NCBI GenBank assembly: GCA_947448955.1
Contig: CANFPU010000010.1
Span: 1-59,256, forward strand
Origin: Burkholderiales bacterium
GTDB taxonomy: Bacteria > Pseudomonadota > Gammaproteobacteria > Burkholderiales > Burkholderiaceae_C
DNA length: 59,256 nucleotides
Direction of reading: 5' to 3'
Both the position numbers and the translations under genes were made by a program. Positions 36,626 through 44,947 of the stretch are shown one piece after another. The number at the start of each line of letters is the position of its first letter. Positions within the stretch are counted from its first letter, which is position 1. The notes beneath the pieces are model-generated. The model ran no database searches. It was not told the origin of the DNA and saw only the letters and a list, made by a program, of their open reading frames with translations.

Positions 36626-37215
36626 TGGACGCGATGACGGTCTCGATCGTGCTGCTGTGGGGCGCGGTGATCGCGCTGGGTCTGATGCTGTGGGCTTTGT
36701 CGCGCCAGGTGGGCGTGCTGTTCGAGCGGGTCGCGCCGATGGGCGCGCTTGTCACCGATGCCGGCCCAGCGGTGGGCGAGCCGTCGCCGGCGTTCTCGCT
36801 GCGTGGCATCCAGTCCGAACAGGTCGAGATCGGCGGCAGCACCGAGTTGCCGACGCTGCTGTTCTTTCTGTCGCCCAGTTGCCCGGTGTGCAAGAAGCTG
36901 ATCCCGGTGCTCAAGGCGCTGCAGCGTGACGAGCGCCGGCAGTTGCGCGTCGTGCTGGTCAGCGACGGTGAGCAGGTCGACCACCTGGGCTTTGTCCGCG
37001 AGCAGGGGCTCGAAGCCATGCCTTACCTGCTGTCGACCGAGCTGGGCATGAGCTACCGCGTCTCGCGCCTGCCGTATGGCGTGCTGCTCGACGTGCAGGG
37101 CAAGGTTGCGGCCAAGGGGCTGGTGAACTCACGCGAGCAGCTCGACAGCCTGCTCAACGCGCACGACATGCGAACGCCGTCGATCCAGCAATACCTCGGC
37201 GGCTCGGCCGCCTGA
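36625..37215 (+). CDS. aauD: MauD-like thioredoxin-fold disulfide protein
   Basis: This encodes 196 residues from the ATG at 36625 (GGAGGAGG upstream). An N-terminal membrane anchor (SIVLLWGAVIALGLMLWAL) is followed by a periplasmic thioredoxin fold with the active-site CPVC at 86-89. It probably forms or isomerises the many disulfides of the small subunit. It is coupled to aauE by a shared TGATG and is followed 20 bp later by aauA. Confidence 0.92.
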   Translation: MDAMTVSIVLLWGAVIALGLMLWALSRQVGVLFERVAPMGALVTDAGPAVGEPSPAFSLRGIQSEQVEIGGSTELPTLLFFLSPSCPVCKKLIPVLKALQRDERRQLRVVLVSDGEQVDHLGFVREQGLEAMPYLLSTELGMSYRVSRLPYGVLLDVQGKVAAKGLVNSREQLDSLLNAHDMRTPSIQQYLGGSAA

Positions 37216-37235
37216 CCAACCCGGGAGCATATGCG

Positions 37236-37763
37236 ATGCGCTGGTTTCTAGACCTGATCGACAAGCACACCGAGCGCACGCTGCGCCGGGTGGCCCACCA
37301 GCACGGCCGACGCAGCCTGCTGTCGCGACTGGGCGTGGCGCTGGTGGGCACAGCGGTGCTGCCGATGCTGCCATTCGACCGCAGCGGGCAGTTCATGGGC
37401 GCCCAAGCGGCCAAGCCCGACCTCAGCGACGACCCGGTCAAGTGCGAGTACTGGCGCTACTGCGCTTTCGATGGTTATCTGTGCAGCTGCTGCGGCGGCA
37501 GCCTGACGCAGTGCCCGCCCGGCACCGAGGCGTCCAAGGTCTCCTGGGTCGGTACCTGCCTGAACCCCAAGGACGGCCGCCACTACCTCGTGTCATACAA
37601 CGACTGCTGCGGCAAGACCTCCTGCGGCGAATGCCTGTGCAACAACAACGAGCGCGAGCGCCCGGGCTACCGGCTCGGCGTGCACAACGACATCAACTGG
37701 TGCATGGCCAACACCAGCCCGATGTTCCACTGCACGACCTCGATCATCGTGGGCGTGGCATGA
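37236..37763 (+). CDS. aauA: Aromatic amine dehydrogenase small (beta) subunit, TTQ-bearing
   Basis: This 175-residue precursor has a Tat-like leader (HGRRSLLSRLGVALVGTAVLP). There are 14 Cys in the protein, which form the dense disulfides of the family. The two Trp that become tryptophan tryptophylquinone are W104 (SKVSWVG) and W155 (NDINWC). Asp123 (YNDCC) lies 19 residues after the first Trp, as in both enzyme types. Thr167 lies 12 after the second, which I recall for the aromatic enzyme (14 in methylamine dehydrogenase). It deaminates amines and passes electrons to a periplasmic carrier. A cytochrome gene overlaps its stop. Confidence 0.92.
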   Translation: MRWFLDLIDKHTERTLRRVAHQHGRRSLLSRLGVALVGTAVLPMLPFDRSGQFMGAQAAKPDLSDDPVKCEYWRYCAFDGYLCSCCGGSLTQCPPGTEASKVSWVGTCLNPKDGRHYLVSYNDCCGKTSCGECLCNNNERERPGYRLGVHNDINWCMANTSPMFHCTTSIIVGVA

Positions 37764-38143
37764 GCCTGAGGGCCTGGTGGCTGGTCTTGGCGGCGGCCTC
37801 GGGCCAAGCCCTGGCGGCGGACGGCCCGGCGCTGTTTGCCCAGCATTGCGCGGTTTGCCACCAGGCCGACGCGTCGGGGACGGTCGGGCTGGCGCCGCCC
37901 CTGATAGGCGAGCACTGGGTCAAGCTCGGCGCCGACCGCGCCTACCTGGCGACGGTGCTGGTGTACGGCTTGTCGGGCGCTATCAAGGTCGGCGCACAGA
38001 CCTTCGTCGGCAGCATGCCGGCTTTCGGCGCGCAGCTCGACGATGCCAGCGCGGCAGCGGTTGCGAGCCATTTGCGGCGCCTGCAGGGCGCTGCCGACGA
38101 CAGCCTGTTCACCGAACAGCAGATCCAGGCCGCAAGACAGTAG
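37760..38143 (+). CDS. Monohaem c-type cytochrome of the aau operon
   Basis: This encodes 127 residues from the ATG at 37760 (ATGA overlap with aauA). A signal peptide (WWLVLAAASGQALA) is followed by CAVCHQAD, a single haem-c site, with later GSMPAFGAQL giving a likely Met ligand. In the Alcaligenes faecalis aau cluster a small periplasmic monohaem cytochrome (orf-2) follows aauA at the same position. It is the likely electron acceptor or relay for the dehydrogenase. Confidence 0.88.
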   Translation: MSLRAWWLVLAAASGQALAADGPALFAQHCAVCHQADASGTVGLAPPLIGEHWVKLGADRAYLATVLVYGLSGAIKVGAQTFVGSMPAFGAQLDDASAAAVASHLRRLQGAADDSLFTEQQIQAARQ

Positions 38144-38196
38144 CCGGGCAGTCCGCCCCAGACCCGCTTGCTGCGCTCGCAGTTACTGGCCCGTTG

Positions 38197-38673
38197 ATGG
38201 CGAGCGTGCTGGCGGCTGCGCTGCTGTGCCTTGCCGCGCCGGCACTGGCCGGTCAGGACATGGTGCTCGGCCGGCAGGTGGCCGCGCGCGTCGATGCACC
38301 CACGGTCGCCGCGACCCGCCAACCGCGCTCGCAGTACTTGCTGCACTGCGCCGGCTGTCACGGCGTCGACGGCGCTGGATCGGCCGCTGTGCCCGACATG
38401 CGGCGGCTGGGCAATTTACTGAGGCTTGCGGGCGGCCGCGAGTTCATTCTCAAGGTGCCTGGCGTGATGGGCTCCGGGCTGAGCGATGCGCAGGTGGCCG
38501 AGCTCAGCAACTGGGTGCTCGTCACGCTGGCCGGGTCCTCGCTGCCAGCAGGCCATTTGCCGTTCCAGGCCGCCGAGGTGGCTCAGGCGCGCGCCAAGCC
38601 GATCGCCGATGTGGGCGCCGAGCGCCGCCGACTGGTCGAGCAAGCCACCAGGCTGGGTATCGCGATCGATTGA
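38197..38673 (+). CDS. Second c-type cytochrome, monohaem
   Basis: This encodes 158 residues from the ATG at 38197 (a TTG one codon upstream is possible). A signal peptide (SVLAAALLCLAAPALA) is followed by one haem-c motif, CAGCHGVDGAG, and GVMGSGLSDAQVAELSNWV with a likely Met ligand. The second haem site that MauG needs is absent, so it is not MauG. It follows the first cytochrome gene by 53 bp and probably belongs to the aau operon as an electron carrier or maturation factor. Confidence 0.82.
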   Translation: MASVLAAALLCLAAPALAGQDMVLGRQVAARVDAPTVAATRQPRSQYLLHCAGCHGVDGAGSAAVPDMRRLGNLLRLAGGREFILKVPGVMGSGLSDAQVAELSNWVLVTLAGSSLPAGHLPFQAAEVAQARAKPIADVGAERRRLVEQATRLGIAID

Positions 38674-38763
38674 GTGCGCAGGAAAAATCTTGGCCACACC
38701 CCCTGTCGAAACCAATTGCGGTAACGTTTCTACATCGAACAACGTGTGAACCGGGGCGTCAAG

Positions 38764-39018
38764 ATGGCGATCACCACTCTGTCAAGCCGGCAGTTCAACC
38801 AGGATGCCAGCAAGGCCAAGAAAGCGGCCATGGCCGGGCCGGTGTTCATCACCGATCGTGGCAAGCCAGCGCATGTGTTGCTGACATTTGACGAGTACAA
38901 GAGGATCTGCGGCGGACGCACGAAAATTGCCGACCTGTTTGCCATGCCCGATGTCACGGAGGTCGAACTGGAGATTCCTCGGTGGCGCGACCTCGCGCTG
39001 GCAGCCGATTTTTCCTGA
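38764..39018 (+). CDS. Phd/YefM-family antitoxin
   Basis: This encodes 84 residues from the ATG at 38764; a start six codons earlier is in frame. ITTLSSRQFNQDASKAKKAA and GPVFITDRGKPAHVLLTFDEY are the classic Phd/YefM DNA-binding core. The acidic C-terminus is the toxin-binding tail. It overlaps the toxin gene by one base (TGATG). It is expected to neutralise VapC and repress its own promoter. Confidence 0.9.
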   Translation: MAITTLSSRQFNQDASKAKKAAMAGPVFITDRGKPAHVLLTFDEYKRICGGRTKIADLFAMPDVTEVELEIPRWRDLALAADFS

Positions 39019-39440
39019 TGTTTCTCGTCGACACGAATGTCGTTTCCGAACTGAGGAAGATTCGTCACGGCAAATCTGATCGCCGTGTTGCGGCTTGGGC
39101 CGACAGCGTCGATGCGGTCGACCTGTACTTGTCGGTGGTCACGATCCAGGAACTCGAGATTTGCATCCTGCTGATCGAACGCCGCGACCCGTCTCAGGGT
39201 GCAATGTTTCGCTCATGGTTGAACGACCATGTTTTGCCGGCTTTTTCAGGCCGCATTCTCGACGTCGATACCGCCGTGGCGCTGCGCAGCGCGAGACTCC
39301 ATGTGCCTGACCCCTGCCCGGTTCGTGACGGCTTGATTGCCGCGACCGCACTGGTGCATGGCATGACCGTGGTGACGCGAAACACCGCTGACTTCGCGCC
39401 AAGCGGCGTCACGACGCTGAACCCGTGGACCTGGGGTTGA
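39018..39440 (+). CDS. vapC: VapC/FitB-like PIN-domain toxin
   Basis: This 140-residue PIN ribonuclease carries the acidic metal-binding residues D5 (FLVDTNVVSE), E45 (IQELEI), D104 (VRDGLIAATA) and D125 (NTADF), all in place. The frame is intact, so it is probably active. The toxin cleaves RNA when the antitoxin is lost. The Phd-VapC pair sits between the aau operon and the acyl-CoA genes, a typical small mobile insertion, but no flanking repeats or att site are visible. Confidence 0.9.
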   Translation: MFLVDTNVVSELRKIRHGKSDRRVAAWADSVDAVDLYLSVVTIQELEICILLIERRDPSQGAMFRSWLNDHVLPAFSGRILDVDTAVALRSARLHVPDPCPVRDGLIAATALVHGMTVVTRNTADFAPSGVTTLNPWTWG

Positions 39441-39603
39441 AGCCCTGAGCAGGGGCGGCAGACCTGCTGTTTGAACAGTTTCAGCCTCAGGCCACGCGCC
39501 AAGTGTCGCTTGACCAGGCCGCGACGCCGGCGCGACAGGGTCGGCCGAGTCCGGCTGGTTAGCATGAATGTCACCCTGTGACCGACTCGAAAAAGGCCTC
39601 GCG

Positions 39604-40443
39604 ATGTCCGACCCTATCCACTTGCTGATCGACAGCCCCGCACCCGGCGTCAGCCGCATCACGCTGAACCGTCCCGAGAAGCGCAACGCGCTGAACAACG
39701 CGCTGCGATCGGAGATTTTTGCGGCGCTCGAGCGCAACGACCTCGACCCTGCGGTGCGCGTCACGATCATCCGTGGCGCGGGCAAGGCCTTTTGCTCGGG
39801 CTACGACTTGTCGGCTGACAACCGCGTCGGACAGCCCTACCACACGGCGGGCGGCTTGGGCCAGTGGGCGCGCCATGTCGTCGAAGGCTGGTTCCACATC
39901 TGGGACTTGGCCAAACCGGTGATCGCGCAGGTCCACGGTTACTGCCTGGCCGGCGGGTCTGAATTGGCCACTGCCTGCGATCTGGTCTATGTTGCCGATG
40001 ACGCGCAAATTGGCTACCCGCCGGTGCGGCTGATGAGCCCACCCGACATGCAGTTCCATCCCTGGACCATGGGCATGCGCCAGGCGATGGAGTCGATGTT
40101 GACCGGTGATTCGCTGAGTGGGCGCGAGGCGGCCGAGCGTGGCTGGGCGAACCGTGCCTATCCTGCCGAGACGCTGGAGGCGGAGGTGCTCAAGCTGGCC
40201 GAGCGCGTGGCCAAGTTGCCCAGCGATCTGGCGGCGATCAACAAGCGCAGCGTGCACCGCGCGATGGACATCATGGGCTTGCGCGCAGCGATCCGCTCTG
40301 GCACCGAACTGCAGGCGCTGGCCTTCCAGACCGAAGAGAGCAAGGCTTACATGTCGCGATTCAGACGCGACGGCGAGACGGTCAGCGGGCTGCTGAGCGA
40401 GCGCGACTCGGCCTACAGCGACTACCGCGAGCGCGACAAGTGA
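39604..40443 (+). CDS. Enoyl-CoA hydratase/isomerase family protein
   Basis: This encodes 279 residues from the ATG at 39604 (AAAAAGG upstream). It is crotonase-fold: LNRPEKRNALNNALR, GAGKAFCSGYDLS (oxyanion strand), and GYCLAGGSELATACDLVYVADDAQIGYPPVRL (active-site helix). The long insert around HIWDLAKP and the C-terminal extension fit acyl-CoA hydratases of aromatic and side-chain degradation. It converges with a CoA ligase gene (22 bp gap), suggesting a shared pathway. Confidence 0.9.
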   Translation: MSDPIHLLIDSPAPGVSRITLNRPEKRNALNNALRSEIFAALERNDLDPAVRVTIIRGAGKAFCSGYDLSADNRVGQPYHTAGGLGQWARHVVEGWFHIWDLAKPVIAQVHGYCLAGGSELATACDLVYVADDAQIGYPPVRLMSPPDMQFHPWTMGMRQAMESMLTGDSLSGREAAERGWANRAYPAETLEAEVLKLAERVAKLPSDLAAINKRSVHRAMDIMGLRAAIRSGTELQALAFQTEESKAYMSRFRRDGETVSGLLSERDSAYSDYRERDK

Positions 40444-40464
40444 GCGCCTGCATCGGCGGCTGCG

Positions 40465-42342
40465 TCAGACGATGAAGACGTCGGCGCCAGGCGCGTCGGC
40501 AAAGACTGACTGCACCAGCGCGTCGCGGCGCTCCAGCGTCGCGCGTTGGTTCACATAGCCCTTGTCGGTGATCTCGCCGGCGTCTATCGAGGGCGGCTCG
40601 GTCATGATCGCGAAGCGCCCCACGCGCCGCGAAGAACCGCCTGCGCTGGCATTGAAGGCCGCCAGTCGCTGTTGCAGGATGAGCGCGAGTTTTTCCACCG
40701 GCGTGCCTGGCCCGGCCTGCGCTGCCAGTGCCTGCAGCCCGGCTGCCGAGGGCCAGAACAATGCGCCGATGCAGGGCTTGTCCTGACCGGCGATCACCGC
40801 ATCGAGCACATAGGGGCTGGCGGTGGCGACCAGGTCGGGCCGCAATGTGCCCACGCTGACCCAGGTACCGCTGTCGAGCTTGAAGTCCTCGGTCACGCGG
40901 CCATCGAAGACCAGCCCTTTGGCCGGATCGCGCTCGTCGACAAAACGGGCAGCGTCACCCAGCTTGTAGAAGCCCTCCTCGTCGAAAGCGGCGGCGCTGC
41001 GCTCGGGGTCGCCGTGGTAGCCGCTCGTCACCGTCGGTCCCTTGACCCGCACCTCCAGCTTGCTGCCGTTGGGCACCAGCTTGAGGGTGATGCCCGGCAG
41101 CGGCAGGCCCACCAGCCCCACCTGCTCGGTCGCCCAGTGGGTGACCGTCACCCCTTGGGTCTCAGTGGCGCCGTACATCGTGGTCAGCGGCATGCGCTGA
41201 CCGGTCTCGGCGATCGCCAGCGCCTGCAAGCGCTGGTTCACGTCGTTGGACAGCGTGGCGCCGCCGTAGGCCATGTAGCGCAGGTTCTTGAAGAAGGCGC
41301 GCCGCAGCACTGGATCGCGCTCCATGGCGTCGGCGAGCATGCCGAAGGCGATCGGCGCCGACCCGAAAACCATCGGTGAGACCTCGTAGAGGTTCTTGAT
41401 CGTGGTCTCGAACTGACCCGGGATCGGTTTGCCCTCGTCGAGGTAGACGGTACCGCCGTTCCAGAGCACGCTGTTGAAGCCGATGTTGCCGGCGCTGATG
41501 TGGCTCCAAGGCATCCACTCCAGGCTCTCGGGGATGCGCTCGGGATCGACCGGTTCAGCGCGCAAGCCCTCCTGCCCGGCGATCACGCCGGCCATCATGC
41601 CGAAGGTCTGCGGCACGCCCTTGGGCATGCCGGTCGAGCCCGAGGTGAACAAGTACTTGGCCACTGTCGCGTGGCCCAATGACTCGCGCGCTGCGTCCAC
41701 GGCGGGGGTGGCCACTGTCGCCATCAACTCGGAAAGCGCGGTCACGCCGTCGCCCCGGCCGTCGGCCGTGACGACCACCAGATCGGGGTTCATTTCGCGC
41801 AGGGTCTTGAAGGCGCGCGCGAACAGCTCGCCTGACTGCGCGAAGACGACCCGAGGCCTTAGCACGGCGGCGCAATGTTTGAGCTTGGCGTGGTCGCTGG
41901 AGATCAACGAGTTGGCTGGGCTGATCGGCGCGATCGGCACGCCCGCGGCGTAGCAGCCCTGGGTCAACAGCGCGTGCTCGATCGAGTTGGCCGACAGCAC
42001 CATCACGCTGTCGGCAGCGTTCAGCCCGCGGACCAGTAACCACTGGGCGATCGACTCTGCAGCGCGCAGCGCCTCGCCATAGGTCACCTGTCGCCAGGGA
42101 CCATGGCCGGGTGTTCGCTGTTTCATCCAGGGTCGGTCGGGATGCGACTCGGCTCGGGACTTGAGCAGATGGGCGATCGAGCGCGGGCCCTCGCCGGGCT
42201 GATGGTTTGATCGCAGCACGACGGCCCCGTCGGCGCGGCGCTCGACCGACACATCGGGACCTTTCATGGGCAGCGGCCTGCCCGGCGGCAGCGCGTGCTG
42301 CGCGGCGACGCCTGGGGTCAGCGGTCTGGTCATTGGGTTCAT
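40465..42342 (-). CDS. Feruloyl-CoA synthase-like acyl-CoA ligase
   Basis: This 625-residue adenylating enzyme has the ATP-binding P-loop LFTSGSTGMPKGVPQT, MYGATETQG and the Asp/Arg block GFYKLGDAARF. The C-terminus is FKLDSGTWVSVG, a form typical of feruloyl-CoA synthases, where the catalytic Lys lies in that region. It activates a hydroxycinnamate or similar acid to its CoA thioester. The adjacent hydratase could act on the product, but the vanillin-forming lyase is not clearly identified. Confidence 0.82.
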   Translation of the reverse strand: MNPMTRPLTPGVAAQHALPPGRPLPMKGPDVSVERRADGAVVLRSNHQPGEGPRSIAHLLKSRAESHPDRPWMKQRTPGHGPWRQVTYGEALRAAESIAQWLLVRGLNAADSVMVLSANSIEHALLTQGCYAAGVPIAPISPANSLISSDHAKLKHCAAVLRPRVVFAQSGELFARAFKTLREMNPDLVVVTADGRGDGVTALSELMATVATPAVDAARESLGHATVAKYLFTSGSTGMPKGVPQTFGMMAGVIAGQEGLRAEPVDPERIPESLEWMPWSHISAGNIGFNSVLWNGGTVYLDEGKPIPGQFETTIKNLYEVSPMVFGSAPIAFGMLADAMERDPVLRRAFFKNLRYMAYGGATLSNDVNQRLQALAIAETGQRMPLTTMYGATETQGVTVTHWATEQVGLVGLPLPGITLKLVPNGSKLEVRVKGPTVTSGYHGDPERSAAAFDEEGFYKLGDAARFVDERDPAKGLVFDGRVTEDFKLDSGTWVSVGTLRPDLVATASPYVLDAVIAGQDKPCIGALFWPSAAGLQALAAQAGPGTPVEKLALILQQRLAAFNASAGGSSRRVGRFAIMTEPPSIDAGEITDKGYVNQRATLERRDALVQSVFADAPGADVFIV

Positions 42343-42430
42343 GGCGCTGATGTTCGGTCTGCCACCTTGTCTTCTGCGTCAAGCGGGGGACAGCGGATCG
42401 CGATCCGACCCGACTGCTGGACCAAGCACT

Positions 42431-42452
42431 GAAAAGCCGCCCGTAGGCGGCT
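42431..42452 (-). terminator. Rho-independent terminator downstream of the pilin gene
   Basis: On the minus strand AGCCGCC-TACG-GGCGGCT is followed by TTTC. The perfect 7-bp stem lies about 40 bp after the pilin stop and ahead of the ligase gene on the same strand. Confidence 0.75.
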
Positions 42453-42493
42453 GTTTGGCAGTGGCTGTGTTGCTCTTTTGAATCGGCTCAGAA

Positions 42494-42913
42494 TCAGTTC
42501 TTCGCGTAGCCGGCCGTCACGCAAGCGCCTGAATAAGCCCACTTGAGCGCGCCAGCATCGGCAGCCGGTGTGAGCACGCAAGTCTCGGCTTTCGCAATGC
42601 CCTTGAAGTCATTGGGCGTCGCGGTGATCACACCGGCCGCGGTACTGATGGCGGACAGTGCGCCCCCGAGCTTGCCGGTCACAGCAGCCGGTACGCCGTC
42701 CGCCCCGTCGCTGCAGGTGGTCAGCGCGCCTGTCGTGTTGAAGCATTCGCTAACGCCGATCTTGGCGGGCTCCATGCCACTGATGACCTCGCTGTACGCT
42801 GCACGCTTGATGTAACTCTGGTACGCCGGCAATGCCACCGCCGCCAAGATGCCGATGATCGCAACGACGATCATCAGTTCAATGAGGGTAAAACCTTGCT
42901 GAATGCGCTTCAT
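42494..42913 (-). CDS. pilA: Type IV pilin (PilA/PilE)
   Basis: This encodes 139 residues from the ATG at 42913 with GGAG 10 bp upstream. A short leader MKRIQQG ends at the prepilin peptidase site, followed by [25 protein letters not shown], including the conserved Glu5. Four Cys in the mature part ([22 protein letters not shown]) could form two disulfides. It is the major pilin of twitching/adhesion pili and is preceded by a sigma-54-type promoter. The recA-sucCD-terC-pilin order is usual in this bacterial group. Confidence 0.95.
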   Translation of the reverse strand: MKRIQQGFTLIELMIVVAIIGILAAVALPAYQSYIKRAAYSEVISGMEPAKIGVSECFNTTGALTTCSDGADGVPAAVTGKLGGALSAISTAAGVITATPNDFKGIAKAETCVLTPAADAGALKWAYSGACVTAGYAKN

Positions 42914-42960
42914 GGATGTCTCTCCGGGAGAGTGGTTTGAGGGTGAGGACAACTCAGCAG

Positions 42961-42976
42961 TGCAGTTCGCGTGCCA
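42961..42976 (-). promoter_or_regulatory. Sigma-54 promoter for the pilin gene
   Basis: On the minus strand TGGCACGCGAACTGCA matches the -24/-12 consensus TGGCACG-N4-TTGCA with one mismatch; the GG and GC dinucleotides are correctly spaced. It ends 48 bp before the pilin ATG. Pilin genes of beta- and gammaproteobacteria are often RpoN and PilR dependent, which supports the call. Confidence 0.85.
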
Positions 42977-43097
42977 ACCCGATTTTCCCGTTTTTTCGGT
43001 ATCGGCCGGCAAATTTGACACACTTTGGTGGTCGTCACTGCCGAAATCCGTCACATGCCGTCCCGTTGGGTGGACGTTTGTTGTCAGCATCACGCCG

Positions 43098-43874
43098 TCA
43101 GTTCAGCGTCATCAGCTGCCCCGCCGCCAGGGTTTCGATGCGGTGGCGCGGGTCGAGCGCGGCGATCTCGGCCATCACGGTGGCCATCTCCCCAGGTTTG
43201 ACATGGGTGACGTAAACCTCGACGCCGTGCGCCAGTTGGGCCAGTTCGAGGCCCAGCGTTGCCGGGTGCAGGTGTCGGCTGGCAGCGGCCACCGGTTGAT
43301 CTGCGTCGCGGAAGGTGGTCTCGATCACCAGGTGTCGAACCCGCATCGATCGCAACCGTTGCCACAGCGCCGGGTTCGGGCCGGTATCGCCGGTGAAAAC
43401 CCAGGCGCCGTCATCGCCTGGGCCGAGCAGCGCGAACCCCACCGCCGGCACAGTGTGCCGGGCCGGCAGCACCTCGACGCGTCGCTCGCCGAACAGCAGC
43501 ACCTGACCGATGTCGAAAGTCTGCAGCGCCAACACCGGATGGTCGGCGCTGGGCAGGCGGGTGAAATCGGGCCAAATCACGCCGTTCAACACATGGTCGC
43601 GCAGCGCGGTCACCGTGGCTTGCAGGCCATGCACCTGGATTGGTGGTCGGCCCGCCCGGCGTCGAATCACGCTGTCGGCCAGCAGCGGCACGCCGAGTAC
43701 ATGGTCGAGGTGGGAGTGGCTGAGCAGGATGTGGTCGATGCGCGCCAGTTCGTCCAGGCTGAGGTCGCCCAAGCCAGTGCCGGCGTCGACCAGCAGGTCC
43801 TCGTCGACCAGAAATGCGGTGGTGCGGCAGCCGGCAGCTATCCCGCCCGAGCAGCCGAGGACACGGATTTGCAT
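43098..43874 (-). CDS. MBL-fold phosphodiesterase-like protein (class II cyclic-nucleotide PDE type)
   Basis: This encodes 258 residues from the ATG at 43874. [18 protein letters not shown] matches the HxHLDHxxG signature of class II cyclic-nucleotide phosphodiesterases within the metallo-beta-lactamase fold. Later ligands are in FTGDTGPN and VTHVKPGE. It probably hydrolyses cyclic nucleotides; RNase Z-like activity is an alternative. It follows the FHA and kinase genes on the same strand and ends just upstream of the pilin promoter region. Confidence 0.8.
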   Translation of the reverse strand: MQIRVLGCSGGIAAGCRTTAFLVDEDLLVDAGTGLGDLSLDELARIDHILLSHSHLDHVLGVPLLADSVIRRRAGRPPIQVHGLQATVTALRDHVLNGVIWPDFTRLPSADHPVLALQTFDIGQVLLFGERRVEVLPARHTVPAVGFALLGPGDDGAWVFTGDTGPNPALWQRLRSMRVRHLVIETTFRDADQPVAAASRHLHPATLGLELAQLAHGVEVYVTHVKPGEMATVMAEIAALDPRHRIETLAAGQLMTLN

Positions 43875-44058
43875 GGTTATTGGTGGCCTCGGAGACTGCG
43901 GTGTGGGCGTGCATTGCGGGTGCTGCGGAGCGTCGATGGTGCAGGGCCAGGCGGGTGGTGGCAAGTGCGGGACTGCGATTTTTCGCACGGCCTAGCGAGC
44001 CACGCAGACCGCCCCCGCCCGAGCCGAGGACTTTTTCACGCGGCGCGAAAGACCTGGC

Positions 44059-44727
44059 TCAGTCGCACAGGAACTGCACTTGCGTGCCGTCCAACTCGAT
44101 CAGGTCGCCGTGACTGAGTGACGCGGTCTTGCCCTGCAAGGGCACGCCATTGATGCAAGGCTGCGGCGCGCCTTCGGCATGGGCCAGCACATAGCCTTCG
44201 GCTTGCTTGGTGATCGATACCACCAGCACGCCGGGCTTGCCGATGGTGGTGATCCCTTTGGTCAAGACCACCGCGCGGCCAGCCGCTGCGCCACTGAGCA
44301 CCTTGATGGACGCGCCACCCACGCTGTCGAGTTCGCCCGGCAAGGCCGGCGCGGCATAGAACGTGGTCGGCGACGAGGGCGGGCCGTTGAGGTCAGCCGC
44401 GTCACCTCCTTGTGCGGCCCACTCGCTTGCCGGGTCGTCTGTGTCGAGCAAATAACGGATCTTGTACCTGGCAATCTCGACCGTGTCGAGCGGGCTGAGT
44501 TGCTGCTTCCGGGTGGCCTTGCCGTTGATGTAAGTGCCGTTGGTGCTGTTGAGGTCTTCGATGTAGACGGTTTGGCCGACCATGTGCACCAGCGCGTGCT
44601 CGCCGCTGACGGTCAAGTGGTCGATCACGATGTCGTTGTAGGGACGCCGACCGAGCGTGGTCGTGTCCTTGGTGATCTGCACTTCCTGGAGGACCACACC
44701 GTCCAACGACACCAGCAGCTTGCCCAT
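44059..44727 (-). CDS. FHA-domain protein
   Basis: This encodes 222 residues from the ATG at 44727. The N-terminal FHA domain (about 20-80) contains LGRRPYNDI, VSGEHALV and DLNSTNGTYINGK, the phosphothreonine-binding residues. A Pro/Ala-rich linker is followed by a second, degenerate FHA-like module (GKPGVLVVSITKQ, then CINGVPL). It probably binds a phosphoprotein made by the adjacent Ser/Thr kinase, 221 bp upstream on the same strand. Confidence 0.88.
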   Translation of the reverse strand: MGKLLVSLDGVVLQEVQITKDTTTLGRRPYNDIVIDHLTVSGEHALVHMVGQTVYIEDLNSTNGTYINGKATRKQQLSPLDTVEIARYKIRYLLDTDDPASEWAAQGGDAADLNGPPSSPTTFYAAPALPGELDSVGGASIKVLSGAAAGRAVVLTKGITTIGKPGVLVVSITKQAEGYVLAHAEGAPQPCINGVPLQGKTASLSHGDLIELDGTQVQFLCD

Positions 44728-44947
44728 GCTTGACCTTTTTGAATGGATCGTGCCGGCACGCCCCCAGGCGAGGCCTCGCGCCGGCGCTTGCTTGCGCGCC
44801 AGCACTGCCCCCGCGTCGATACTTGACCCTGCCCCCCTGCACCCTGAGGAGTATCCGCTAAACAGGGCCCCTGCGACCCGCCCGGTTTGCGGCGTGGATC
44901 ATGGCTTGGCCGATTTTGCTCAGCGCGTCGTGGGTTTACAGCAGCCG

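Noticed and set aside
38197-38673. MauG candidate after the aau genes
   Set aside because: Only one haem-c motif is present and the protein is 158 residues; MauG has two haems and is about twice as long.
39604-40443. Feruloyl-CoA hydratase/lyase (vanillin-forming)
   Set aside because: The neighbouring ligase invites this call, but the active-site region differs from what I know of that lyase, so only the general crotonase name is given.
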